In this document: piece by piece, positions 37,378 through 44,941 of the stretch
How the letters are laid out: every line of letters starts with the position of its first letter
How positions within the stretch are numbered: position 1 is the first letter of the stretch
NCBI RefSeq assembly: GCF_003789055.1
Contig: NZ_ML119085.1
Span: forward strand, 186,001-250,000
Length of the DNA: 64,000 bases
Reading direction: 5' to 3'
Source of the DNA: Histidinibacterium lentulum
GTDB lineage: Bacteria > Pseudomonadota > Alphaproteobacteria > Rhodobacterales > Rhodobacteraceae
Notes under the pieces: model-generated
The model's database searches: none
Told to the model about the DNA's origin: nothing
Seen by the model: only the letters and a program-made list of their open reading frames with translations
Position numbers and translations under genes: made by a program

Positions 37378-37397
37378 GGCCGGGCCTCGGCCCGGCT
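37378..37397 (+). repeat. GC palindrome, copy 2
   Basis: Second copy of GGCCGGGCCTCGGCCCGGC, 55 bases after the first. The pair lies between the convergent gcrA and lytic transglycosylase genes and could act as a bidirectional transcription barrier. Confidence 0.5.
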
Positions 37398-37451
37398 CTC
37401 TGCTTGACAGTGTCGCCCCCGGCCGCACCCCTTATCTACCGGACCGCCGCG

Positions 37452-37946
37452 CTACCGGCAGTGCCGTGCCACCTCGCGCGACTTCAGACCCGTCTCCACC
37501 AGCATGCACCGGTCCCGCGCCTCGTAGTAATACCCTCTCGCATACCAGCGCACCGCCGCGGCCTCGTTCCCGTCCGCCACGAGCCACGCGCCCCTCAGGT
37601 AGCGGCCCGCGTAGGTCAGGTTCACCTCCGGGTCGAGAAGCTCCTGCGGCGGCCCACGGTGGCCCATGGTGCGCGCCGTCTCGGGCATGATCTGCATGAG
37701 CCCCCAGTACGGACCGTTCCGCGCATTGGCGCGGTAGTCGCTTTCGCGCTGGATCACCCGGTGCAGCAGGCTCGGCGGGATCTCGTGCTCGGCGGCGAAC
37801 CGGTTCACCAGGGCCCGCATTTCCGGCGTCTCACCGGGGAAGAGACCTGCGGTCGATGCCGTGGCGGAGGGCGCTGACCGCTCTCCCGGAAGAATGCCGC
37901 AGGCGGACAGGGCAAGCGCCGCACAGATCATCATGTATCGCATCAT
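37452..37946 (-). CDS. Lytic transglycosylase lipoprotein (SLT domain)
   Basis: Peptidoglycan-cleaving enzyme, 164 aa, predicted outer-membrane-anchored lipoprotein. The signal peptide ends in lipobox Leu13-Ser-Ala-Cys16. The SLT fold begins around residue 50 with PPSLLHRVIQRESDYRANAR, catalytic Glu68. GLMQIMPETARTMG and the LTYAGRYLRGAWLVADGN motif follow. It is short, close to a minimal SLT domain. Start may be either of two adjacent ATGs (37946 or 37943). Confidence 0.88.
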   Translation of the reverse strand: MMRYMMICAALALSACGILPGERSAPSATASTAGLFPGETPEMRALVNRFAAEHEIPPSLLHRVIQRESDYRANARNGPYWGLMQIMPETARTMGHRGPPQELLDPEVNLTYAGRYLRGAWLVADGNEAAAVRWYARGYYYEARDRCMLVETGLKSREVARHCR

Positions 37947-38022
37947 GTCGCGAGATTACCGGGCCGCCGCGACGGCGCCAGCCCGGATCGGCGGGCTCGC
38001 GCAAGAAACCGCTCACCTGCGC

Positions 38023-38145
38023 TCAGAGGTGACGCCACCAAGCCGGTCCGGGCTCGGGCCGTCTCGGCAGGCCGATGTCGCGGCGCAGGTGGTCCGGCAG
38101 CGCAATGGCGGGCCTTACCCGCATCCTTCGAGCAATTCTCATCAT
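38023..38145 (-). CDS. 40-residue DUF1127-like small basic protein
   Basis: Too short for ordinary gene calling. ATG at 38145 (AAGGA and GGACAGG just upstream) to TGA at 38023 gives 40 residues. The Arg-rich N-terminus is MMRIARRMRVRP and the core LPDHLRRDIGLPRRPEP matches the DUF1127 pattern (an aliphatic-Asp-x-x-Leu-x-x-Asp-Ile-Gly-Leu block). DUF1127 proteins are tiny, Arg-rich and often stress- or phosphate-linked; some bind RNA. It is divergent from a LysR regulator with an operator-like palindrome between them. Existence is supported by RBS, motif and context. Confidence 0.6.
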   Translation of the reverse strand: MMRIARRMRVRPAIALPDHLRRDIGLPRRPEPGPAWWRHL

Positions 38146-38156
38146 GGGACCTGTCC

Positions 38157-38186
38157 TTGTGTCAGTTCATTTTGAACCGATACAAC
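38157..38186 (+). promoter_or_regulatory. Candidate LysR-gene promoter with embedded operator palindrome
   Basis: TTGTGT (38157-38162) and TACAAC (38181-38186) are 18 bases apart. Between them lies a perfect inverted repeat GTTCA-TTT-TGAAC (38165-38177). The region is markedly richer in A+T than its surroundings. It lies between the divergent small ORF and the LysR gene and could control both. Confidence 0.4.
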
Positions 38187-38240
38187 AGGGAACAGGCATC
38201 TGGAAACGAAGCTTCGCCATCGCGACCATGACAGAATTTC

Positions 38241-39191
38241 ATGAATAACTCTACAGATCCTCTTCCGCCCCTTCCCTGTCTGAGGGCCTTCCTCGCCGTC
38301 GCCGACTGCGGCGGGTTCACCCGCGCGGCGGATCGGCTCGCCCTGACCCAGACCGCCGTCAGCCACCAGATCGCCCGTCTCGAAACCCATGTCGGCGCAC
38401 GGCTCTTCCACCGCGGGCGCTCCGGCGTGACGCTCACGCCCGCGGGCGCCAGGATGCGTCCCTGGATCGAGGAGGGGCTCGCCGCCCTGCATCGCGGCCT
38501 CGGCGCGGCAGGGGCTTCGGGCGGCGAAACCCCGGTGACCATCGCCACGACGCCTGAATTCGGCGCACGCTGGCTCGCGCCCCGGCTGCCCCGGCTGATG
38601 CGCGAAATCCCCGGCATCCGCATCGCGCTCAGCCTCGGATACGGGCGCGACGCGCTCGCCACCGGCGCGGCCGATCTCGCGGTCTGGCTCGGGCCGGGCG
38701 GCCCCGGAACGGAAACCACGCCCCTCGGCGTCGAAGAGGAATTCTCCGTCTGCTCCCCGGCCCTCGCCTCCCGCCTGCCGGCAATGCAGGCCTTTCTCGC
38801 CGCGCCGATGCTGCGCTACGCGGGCGCCCGCCACACTGTGCTCGACTGGGAGCGCTACTACGCCCTCGTGCGCACCGCGCGCTATGGCACGCCGCCCGAC
38901 TTCGAGAGCTTCGATCTCGGCCCGGTCTTCGAGGATTTCGACACAATGATCGCCGCCTGCAAGCGTGGCGAGGGCTTCGCCCTCGTGCGCACCTCACTGG
39001 TGCTGGACGATCTCGCCGCGGGCAGTCTCGTCAGCCCCTTCGAGGAGATCGTGACCTCCGACCTGCGCTATCATGCCGTGGTCCCCGCAGGGCCGGGATC
39101 GCCCGAGATCATCCGGATCCGCGACTGGCTCGTCGCCACCAGCCATGCCGGGAACAAGCCGCTGCCGCGGCCCGCTCCCCTCACGCCATAG
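38241..39191 (+). CDS. LysR-family transcriptional regulator (GcvA-like)
   Basis: DNA-binding regulator, 316 aa. The N-terminal winged helix-turn-helix is PPLPCLRAFLAVADCGGFTR through VGARLFHRGRSGVTLTPAG (about residues 9-68). A periplasmic-binding-like effector domain starts near residue 95 (VTIATTPEFGARWLAPRLPR), typical of the GcvA branch. No strong Shine-Dalgarno precedes the ATG. Its stop codon TAG is the first three bases of a dispersed repeat. Probable targets are itself and the divergent DUF1127-like ORF. Confidence 0.9.
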   Translation: MNNSTDPLPPLPCLRAFLAVADCGGFTRAADRLALTQTAVSHQIARLETHVGARLFHRGRSGVTLTPAGARMRPWIEEGLAALHRGLGAAGASGGETPVTIATTPEFGARWLAPRLPRLMREIPGIRIALSLGYGRDALATGAADLAVWLGPGGPGTETTPLGVEEEFSVCSPALASRLPAMQAFLAAPMLRYAGARHTVLDWERYYALVRTARYGTPPDFESFDLGPVFEDFDTMIAACKRGEGFALVRTSLVLDDLAAGSLVSPFEEIVTSDLRYHAVVPAGPGSPEIIRIRDWLVATSHAGNKPLPRPAPLTP

Positions 39192-39210
39192 GGTGGGTTT
39201 CCGGACCACC
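39189..39210 (+). repeat. TAGGGTGGGTT repeat (family B), degenerate copy
   Basis: TAGGGTGGGTTTCCGGACCACC. The left half is intact and the right half has diverged. It begins with the TAG stop codon of the LysR gene. Confidence 0.6.
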
Positions 39211-39233
39211 TTCCGCCGGGTCGCCAGCCGCGC

Positions 39234-39857
39234 TCAGGCCACCCCGTATCGCGCCAGGAACGTCTCGACCGCGCCGTCCACGACACGCCGCTTCTGCGCC
39301 GCGCTGAACTCTCTGTCGAGGGCGAAGACGAGGCGCGGAAACAGGTCCGCCTTGCACAGCTCGTGGAACTGGTCCGCCGCCAGCGGCAGGTCGTCGATCC
39401 GAAGCTCGCCCCGCACGATGGCGCGCTCGAAGAAGGCGATCAGCTTGCCCCGCACCAGAAGCGGGCCGCTCTCGTAGAATTCCCGGCCGAGCTGCGGGAA
39501 CCGCGCGCTTTCCGCGACGCACAGCCGGAACACCTTCTGTCCGAACTCCGAGGTGATGAAATCCACCATCTGCGCGCCGACCGCCGTCAGAACCTCCCGG
39601 ACCGGACCGTCGAAATCCACCGACGCCATGGCAAGATCCGCATGACGTACGCAGTCCTGCCGCGCGACCTCGAGAAACAGCAGCCGCTTGTCGGGGAAGT
39701 AACTGTAGAGGGTCGCCTTCGAGACGCCCGCCGCGCGGGCGATGTCATCCACGCTGGCGCCTTCGAACCCGACGGACATGAAAATGTCCCTCGCCCCGTC
39801 GATCACCTGATCGAACTTGCGCCCGCGCTTGATGTCCTGGGACGTGCCGTCCGGCAT
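39234..39857 (-). CDS. TetR/AcrR-family transcriptional regulator
   Basis: Ligand-responsive repressor, 207 aa. The N-terminal helix-turn-helix reads ASVDDIARAAGVSKATLYSYF (about residues 34-54). The C-terminal ligand/dimer domain contains FRLCVAESARFPQLGREFYESGP and HELCKADLFPRL, resembling the AcrR/AefR group. An operator-like palindrome lies 29 bases upstream of the start, consistent with autoregulation. No obvious target operon is adjacent. Confidence 0.9.
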   Translation of the reverse strand: MPDGTSQDIKRGRKFDQVIDGARDIFMSVGFEGASVDDIARAAGVSKATLYSYFPDKRLLFLEVARQDCVRHADLAMASVDFDGPVREVLTAVGAQMVDFITSEFGQKVFRLCVAESARFPQLGREFYESGPLLVRGKLIAFFERAIVRGELRIDDLPLAADQFHELCKADLFPRLVFALDREFSAAQKRRVVDGAVETFLARYGVA

Positions 39858-39885
39858 GACTTCTCCAACCCTGCTCCGGGATATA

Positions 39886-39897
39886 AACCGTTCGGTT
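39886..39897. promoter_or_regulatory. TetR-type operator upstream of its own gene
   Basis: Perfect palindrome AACCG-TT-CGGTT. On the minus strand it lies between TTGTAA (39906-39901) and TATATC (39885-39880), a putative -35/-10 pair with a short spacer, so binding would block transcription of the regulator. Confidence 0.5.
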
Positions 39898-39950
39898 CAG
39901 TTACAAGGGCCGAGAGGCATCGCCGGATGCCGACATGCGGACGCGGCGAA

Positions 39951-40847
39951 TCAGACGGCAAAGTCCTCGGGGTCCGGCGGCCGGGCAAAGTCGCCCCTCG
40001 AATAGCCCTGCAGAAAGAGCAGCGCGGTCAGGTCCCCGTGGTTGATCCGGAGGCCGCACTGGGCCTGCACCGCAGGCTTTGCATGCACCGCCACACCGGT
40101 TCCCGCGTGCAGGAGCATCCCGAGGTCATTGGCGCCGTCGCCCACCGCCATCGCCTCGCCGGGCGTGACCCCGATCCGGCGCACCGCTGCCTCCAGTGCC
40201 TCGACCTTGGCCTCGCGCCCGAGGATCGGCGGGACCACCCGTCCGGTCAGCCTGTCGCCGGAGATCTCAAGTCGGTTCGCGCGGACCTCGTCCATGCCCA
40301 GCATCGCAGCCACCGGTTCGGCAAAGGCCGTGAATCCGCCCGAGACCAGAATCGTATGGGCGCCGTTGGCCTTCATCGTCTTGACGAGCCTCCGCGCACC
40401 CGGCGCCAGCGTGATCCGCTCGGAAAGGACCTCCCGGATCGCATCGACCTCGAGCCCCTCGAGCAGGGCCACCCGCGCCTTGAGCGCGCCCTCGAAATCG
40501 ACCTCGCCGCGCATGGCGCGTTCGGTGATCGCCGCCACCTCGGCGCCGACCCCGGCAAGGTCCGCCAGCTCGTCGATGCATTCCTGCCCGATCATCGTGC
40601 TGTCCATGTCCGCGATCAGCACCCGCCGCCGCCGGTGACCCGTGCGCTGAACGCAAAAGTCCACGTCCTCGTCCTGGAGCGTCCGCCAAGTTTCCTCGCG
40701 GTTGTTCGGCACCCGCATGACCGGGAATTCCGCGGCCTCGTCGGGAGCAAGCCACACGGCATCCCCCCCGCCCCAGGCGTTGCGGAGCGACTCGACCAGA
40801 GCCGGGGTCAGCCCTCCCGGCCTCGCGATCATCGTGACGGTGAACAT
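39951..40847 (-). CDS. serB: Phosphoserine phosphatase
   Basis: Last step of serine synthesis. 298 aa. The HAD domain has motif I Asp80-Met-Asp82-Ser-Thr (VLIADMDSTMIGQEC), motif II in ILVSGGFTAF, a Lys in GREAKVEAL and motif IV VGDGANDLGML. The N-terminal 75 residues form the ACT-like extension of long SerB proteins. GGGAGG six bases upstream fixes the start at 40847. Divergent from serC-serA, giving all three serine genes in one 4-kb region. Confidence 0.94.
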   Translation of the reverse strand: MFTVTMIARPGGLTPALVESLRNAWGGGDAVWLAPDEAAEFPVMRVPNNREETWRTLQDEDVDFCVQRTGHRRRRVLIADMDSTMIGQECIDELADLAGVGAEVAAITERAMRGEVDFEGALKARVALLEGLEVDAIREVLSERITLAPGARRLVKTMKANGAHTILVSGGFTAFAEPVAAMLGMDEVRANRLEISGDRLTGRVVPPILGREAKVEALEAAVRRIGVTPGEAMAVGDGANDLGMLLHAGTGVAVHAKPAVQAQCGLRINHGDLTALLFLQGYSRGDFARPPDPEDFAV

Positions 40848-41030
40848 GGCGGCCCTCCCGGTGGTCACTCGTGGCGAATGCCCGCGCTTGCCGCACGGGC
40901 GCAAGCCCCTTCCGTCCGCAATCAGGCGACACATCCGCGCGGTGTGCCTTGAGCGAGCGCAAGTTTCCGATAAGCGCACTTTTTTGAGCGGCTGTTGCGC
41001 AATCCGACCTCCGCAGGGTCATTTCCCGAC

Positions 41031-41059
41031 TTGCCCGGACCCCGCCCCCTCGCCTATCA
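41031..41059 (+). promoter_or_regulatory. serC promoter
   Basis: TTGCCC (41031-41036) and CTATCA (41054-41059) with an ideal 17-base spacer. The expected start site near 41066 is just before the structured leader. The -10 resembles that of the SRP RNA gene in this window. Confidence 0.5.
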
Positions 41060-41065
41060 GCCGCG

Positions 41066-41116
41066 GCGGGACACCCCTCCCCAACGAGGGGCGAATATCT
41101 GAGAGGGTATCGTCAG
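41066..41116 (+). ncRNA. serC-type structured mRNA leader
   Basis: Candidate member of the serC RNA motif described upstream of serC in alphaproteobacteria (identified from memory of that motif's GGGACACCCC-type sequence and position). A perfect six-base-pair hairpin CCCCTC (41074-41079) with GAGGGG (41086-41091) has a six-base loop. It is followed by the ribosome binding region GAGAGGG (41101-41107). CCCTC can instead pair with GAGGG at 41103-41107, hiding that site. Ligand, if any, unknown. Confidence 0.5.
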
Positions 41117-42271
41117 ATGACACTCGACCATCCGGCCACGCGGCCGGCAAATCCGCGTTTCTCCTCCGGCCCCTGCGCCAAGCCCCCCACATTCGCGCTG
41201 GAAAAGCTCGCCGACGCTCCGCTGGGCCGCTCGCACCGCGCCTCCGTGGGCAAGGCCCGGCTCAAGGACGCGATCGAGCGCACCCGCGCGCTCCTCGGCG
41301 TGCCCGCCGACTACCGCATCGGCATCGTCCCCGCCTCCGACACCGGCGCCGTCGAAATGGCCATGTGGTCGCTCCTCGGTGCGCGCAAGGCCACCATGGT
41401 GGCCTGGGAAAGCTTCGGCGCGGGCTGGGTCACCGACGCGGTGAAACAGCTGAAGATCGACGCCGAGGTCAGGGCCGCCGACTACGGCGACATCGTCGAC
41501 CCCGCCTCCATCGACTGGAACACCGACGTCGTCTTCACCTGGAACGGCACCACCTCCGGCGTGCGGATGCCGAACGGCGACGCGATCCCGGCGGATCGCG
41601 AGGGCCTCACGATCTGCGACGCCACCTCCGCCGCCTTCGCCCAGGCTCTGCCGTGGGAGAAGCTCGACGTGACCACCTTCTCCTGGCAGAAGGTCATGGG
41701 CGGCGAGGCGGCGCACGGCATGCTGATCCTGTCGCCCCGCGCGGTGGAGCGGCTGGAAAGCTATACGCCCCCCTGGCCACTGCCGAAGATCTTCCGCCTC
41801 ACGAAGGGCGGCAAGCTGATCGAGGGCATCTTCTCCGGCGAGACCATCAACACCCCCTCCATGCTGGCCGTGGAGGACTATCTCCTCGCCCTCTCCTGGG
41901 CCGAGGAGATCGGCGGGCTGCCGGCGCTCATGGCCCGCGCGAACGCCAACGCGCAGGCGATCTGGGACTTCTGCGCGGCCCGCGACTGGATCGACAACCT
42001 CGCCGCCGATCCCGCGACGCGCTCGAACACTTCCGTCTGCCTGAAGTTCACCGATCCCCGCATCGCGGACGGCGCGGCCTTCGCCAAGGCGGTGCAGAAG
42101 CGGCTCGAGGCCGAGGGCGTGGCCCTCGACGTCGGCGCCTACCGCGACGCGCCTCCGGGCCTGCGGATCTGGTGCGGCGCCACGGTCGAGACGGCGGACA
42201 TCGAGGCGATGCTCCCCTGGCTCGACTGGGCCTTCCACGCCGAGATCGAGGCCCAGGCCCGCGCCGCGTGA
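41117..42271 (+). CDS. serC: Phosphoserine aminotransferase
   Basis: PLP enzyme converting 3-phosphohydroxypyruvate to phosphoserine. 384 aa, the longer alphaproteobacterial form. [11 protein letters not shown] opens the fold, and [18 protein letters not shown] and [15 protein letters not shown] follow. Schiff-base Lys192 lies in [24 protein letters not shown] lies nine bases upstream and is part of the leader structure. serA follows after 113 bases that contain two copies of a palindromic repeat. Confidence 0.94.
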   Translation: MTLDHPATRPANPRFSSGPCAKPPTFALEKLADAPLGRSHRASVGKARLKDAIERTRALLGVPADYRIGIVPASDTGAVEMAMWSLLGARKATMVAWESFGAGWVTDAVKQLKIDAEVRAADYGDIVDPASIDWNTDVVFTWNGTTSGVRMPNGDAIPADREGLTICDATSAAFAQALPWEKLDVTTFSWQKVMGGEAAHGMLILSPRAVERLESYTPPWPLPKIFRLTKGGKLIEGIFSGETINTPSMLAVEDYLLALSWAEEIGGLPALMARANANAQAIWDFCAARDWIDNLAADPATRSNTSVCLKFTDPRIADGAAFAKAVQKRLEAEGVALDVGAYRDAPPGLRIWCGATVETADIEAMLPWLDWAFHAEIEAQARAA

Positions 42272-42278
42272 GCCGGGC

Positions 42279-42303
42279 GGTGGGGTGAAACCCCACCCTG
42301 CGC
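42279..42303 (-). repeat. TAGGGTGGGTT palindromic repeat (family B), inverted copy
   Basis: GGTGGGGT (42279-42286) and ACCCCACC (42290-42297) form an eight-base-pair hairpin with loop GAA; CTGCGC follows. It begins eight bases after the serC stop codon. Confidence 0.7.
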
Positions 42304-42334
42304 AGAACACCCGGGTTCGGCCTTCGCCGCATCC

Positions 42335-42357
42335 GTAGGGTGGGTTTCGAACCCACC
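42335..42357 (+). repeat. TAGGGTGGGTT palindromic repeat (family B)
   Basis: GGTGGGTT (42339-42346) and AACCCACC (42350-42357) with loop TCG. It faces the copy at 42279-42303, so the serC-serA mRNA would carry two hairpins 37 bases apart, 27 bases before serA. Confidence 0.75.
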
Positions 42358-42384
42358 TCCCCCAACAGTCAAAAGGACCACACA

Positions 42385-43977
42385 ATGGCCCCCCGCGTTC
42401 TCATCTCCGACCAGCTTTCCGACGCCGCCGTCCAGATCTTCCGCGACCGCGGCATCGACGTCGACTTCCAGCCCGACCTCGGCAAGGACAAGGACAAGCT
42501 CCTCGAGGTCATCGGCAATTACGACGGCCTCGCCATCCGTTCTGCCACCAAGGCCACGGAAAAGGTCATCGCCGCGGCCACCAACCTCAAGGTCATCGGC
42601 CGCGCCGGCATCGGCGTCGACAACGTCGACATCTCCGCGGCGTCGAAGAAGGGGATCATCGTGATGAACACCCCCTTCGGCAACATGATCACAACGGCCG
42701 AGCACGCCATCGCCATGATGTTCGCCGTCGCCCGCCAGATCCCCGAGGCCTCCGCCTCCACCCACGCCGGCAAATGGGAGAAGTCCAAGTTCATGGGCGT
42801 GGAGCTCACCGGCAAGACCCTCGGCGTGATCGGCGCGGGCAACATCGGCTCCATCGTCTGCAACCGCGCCCGCGGCCTCTCGATGAAGGTCGTCGCCTAC
42901 GACCCCTACCTCTCGGACGACCGCGCAACCGAGATCGGCGTGGAGAAGGTGGAGCTGGACGAGCTCCTCAAGCGCGCCGATTTCATCACCCTCCACGTCC
43001 CCCTCACCGACCAGACGAAGAACATTCTCTCGGCCGAGAACCTCGCGAGGACGAAGAAGGGCGTGCGCATCGTCAACTGCGCCCGCGGAGGCCTCGTCGA
43101 CGAGGCGGCCCTCGCCGACCTCCTGAAGTCCGGCCATGTCGCCGGCGCCGCCTTCGACGTCTTCGCCGTGGAACCCGCGACGGAGAACCCGCTCTTCGGC
43201 CTGCCGAACGTGGTCGTCACCCCCCATCTCGGCGCCGCCACCACCGAGGCCCAGGAAAACGTCGCCCTTCAGGTCGCCGAACAGATGTCGGACTACCTCC
43301 TGACCGGCGCCGTCCAGAACGCGCTCAACATGCCCTCCGTGACCGCCGAGGAGGCGAAGATCATGGGTCCCTGGATCGCGCTCTCGGGCCATCTCGGCGG
43401 CTTCATCGGCCAGATGACCGACGAGCCGATCAAGGCCATCAACATCCTCTTCGACGGCCAGGTTTCCACGATGAACCTCGCCGCCCTGACCTCTTCCACC
43501 GTCGCGGGCATCATGAAGGCCACCAACCCCGAGGTGAACATGGTCTCCGCCCCCGTGATCGCCAAGGACCGCGGCATCCGCATCTCCACCACGAAGCAGG
43601 ATCAGTCCGGCGCCTTCGAGGGCTACATCAAGGTCACCGTGGTGACGGAAAAGCGCGAACGCTCCATCGCCGGCACCGTGTTCTCCGACGGCAAGCCGCG
43701 CTTCATCCAGATCAAGGGCATCAACATCGACGCCGAAGTGGGGCGCCACATGGTCTACACGACGAACGAGGACGTGCCCGGCATCATCGGCGCTCTGGGC
43801 AACACGATGGGCAGCAACGGCGTGAACATCGCCAACTTCACCCTCGGCCGCAAGGAAGCCAAGGGCGAGGCCATTGCCCTGCTCTACTTGGACGAACCGG
43901 TCCCCGCCGCGGCGCTTGAGGCCCTGCGTGCGACCGGGCTCTTCCAGCAGGTGAAGCCCCTCGTCTTCGACGTCTGA
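42385..43977 (+). CDS. serA: D-3-phosphoglycerate dehydrogenase
   Basis: First committed step of serine synthesis. 530 aa, the long type with an intervening ASB domain and a C-terminal ACT domain. Start MAPRVLISDQLSDAAVQIF at 42385 with AAAAGGA upstream. Substrate/NAD domain motifs: GRAGIGVDNVD, TLGVIGAGNIGSIV (NAD-binding), NCARGGLVDE (catalytic Arg) and HLGAATTEAQENVA (catalytic His). The C-terminal ACT region (about 455-525) has HMVYTTNEDVPGIIGALGNTMG, the presumed serine-feedback site. Confidence 0.95.
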   Translation: MAPRVLISDQLSDAAVQIFRDRGIDVDFQPDLGKDKDKLLEVIGNYDGLAIRSATKATEKVIAAATNLKVIGRAGIGVDNVDISAASKKGIIVMNTPFGNMITTAEHAIAMMFAVARQIPEASASTHAGKWEKSKFMGVELTGKTLGVIGAGNIGSIVCNRARGLSMKVVAYDPYLSDDRATEIGVEKVELDELLKRADFITLHVPLTDQTKNILSAENLARTKKGVRIVNCARGGLVDEAALADLLKSGHVAGAAFDVFAVEPATENPLFGLPNVVVTPHLGAATTEAQENVALQVAEQMSDYLLTGAVQNALNMPSVTAEEAKIMGPWIALSGHLGGFIGQMTDEPIKAINILFDGQVSTMNLAALTSSTVAGIMKATNPEVNMVSAPVIAKDRGIRISTTKQDQSGAFEGYIKVTVVTEKRERSIAGTVFSDGKPRFIQIKGINIDAEVGRHMVYTTNEDVPGIIGALGNTMGSNGVNIANFTLGRKEAKGEAIALLYLDEPVPAAALEALRATGLFQQVKPLVFDV

Positions 43978-44015
43978 GTGGGGCGTCCCACCCCCTCTCT
44001 TTGGGCCCGAATCAT

Positions 44016-44060
44016 CCCCGCCGGAGGCATCCACCCTCGACACCGGGGGCTCCGGCGGGG
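44016..44060 (+). terminator. Stem-loop between serA and the phosphoesterase gene
   Basis: CCCCGCCGGAG (44016-44026) pairs perfectly over 11 bases with CTCCGGCGGGG (44050-44060), with a 23-base loop. No U-tract follows, and the next gene's ribosome site begins about ten bases later. It could attenuate read-through or stabilise the serA mRNA. Confidence 0.4.
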
Positions 44061-44084
44061 ACAAGGGAACGGAAAGGCCACACC

Positions 44085-44867
44085 ATGCTCTACGTTCTCG
44101 GCGACATCCACGGTCAGACCGCCGCCCTCGACCGCGCGCTCGGCCTCATAGAGGCGGACGGCGGGGCGGACGCGCCCCTGATCTTTCTGGGCGACTACGT
44201 CGACCGCGGCCCCGACAGCCGCGGCGTGCTGGACCGGCTGATCGCGGGACGCGACGCGCAGCGGCCCTGGCGGTTCCTGCTCGGCAATCACGACCGCATG
44301 TTCCTGCGTTTCGTCACCGAGGCCCGCAATCACGATCCCCGCGTGCTGTCTGGCAAGGGCTGGCTCCATCCCGCCCTGGGCGGCAACGCGACCCTCGCCT
44401 CCTACCTCCCGCGGGACGCCTTCGACCACCCCGAGGGCGGCGGCATCGACACGCTGGCCCGTTCGGGTCTCGATCCTCTCCCCGATCCCCACCGCGATGC
44501 GCTGGTGGCCGCGGCCTGCGAGGCCGTGCCCCAGCGCCATCTCGACTTCGTGGCGGGACTGGCGACGATGATCGAGGACGGCCCCAACCTTTTCGTCCAT
44601 GCCGGAATCCGTCCGGGCGTGCCCCTCCCGGAACAGGCCGAGGACGACCTGATCTGGATCCGCGACGGCTTTCTCGACCATGACGGCGATTACGGCCGCC
44701 TCGTCATCCACGGCCATACAGCGCTCGAGCGGCCCACCCATTTCGGCAACCGGATCGATCTCGACGGCGGGGCGGGCTACGGGCGCCCTCTCGTGCCCGC
44801 ACTCTTCGACGGCAACGGCTGGTTCACGCTGCACGACGACGGCCGCCGTCCCCTGACCCCGCCCTGA
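44085..44867 (+). CDS. Metallophosphoesterase (PP2A-like serine/threonine phosphatase family)
   Basis: Cytoplasmic di-metal phosphatase, 260 aa. The complete calcineurin-like signature is present: LYVLGDIHGQ (Asp-x-His), LIFLGDYVDRGPDS (GDxxDRG), FLLGNHDRM (GNHD), FVHAG and IHGHT. This matches the bacterial PPP family (PrpA/PrpB, diadenosine tetraphosphatase-like); protein or dinucleotide substrates are both possible. GGAAAGG about eight bases upstream of 44085 supports the start. Confidence 0.88.
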   Translation: MLYVLGDIHGQTAALDRALGLIEADGGADAPLIFLGDYVDRGPDSRGVLDRLIAGRDAQRPWRFLLGNHDRMFLRFVTEARNHDPRVLSGKGWLHPALGGNATLASYLPRDAFDHPEGGGIDTLARSGLDPLPDPHRDALVAAACEAVPQRHLDFVAGLATMIEDGPNLFVHAGIRPGVPLPEQAEDDLIWIRDGFLDHDGDYGRLVIHGHTALERPTHFGNRIDLDGGAGYGRPLVPALFDGNGWFTLHDDGRRPLTPP

Positions 44868-44898
44868 GGCGAGACCCGCCCGCGCGGGCGGGACGAGC
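44868..44898 (+). repeat. GGCGAGACCCGCCC repeat (family C), copy 2
   Basis: Contains an 18-base perfect palindrome CCCGCCCGCGCGGGCGGG (44875-44892). It matches the element upstream of argE at 28 of 31 positions. It starts directly after the phosphoesterase stop codon and ends 43 bases before mnmH. Confidence 0.65.
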
Positions 44899-44941
44899 GG
44901 CGACCCTTTCCCGTCCCCCGCCGGAGGGTTACAGACCCTGC

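Noticed and set aside
37404-37437. TTGACA followed by TTATCT, plus strand, as a promoter
   Set aside because: The 22-base spacer is too long, and the downstream DNA is the 3' end of a minus-strand gene, so no plus-strand transcript is expected.
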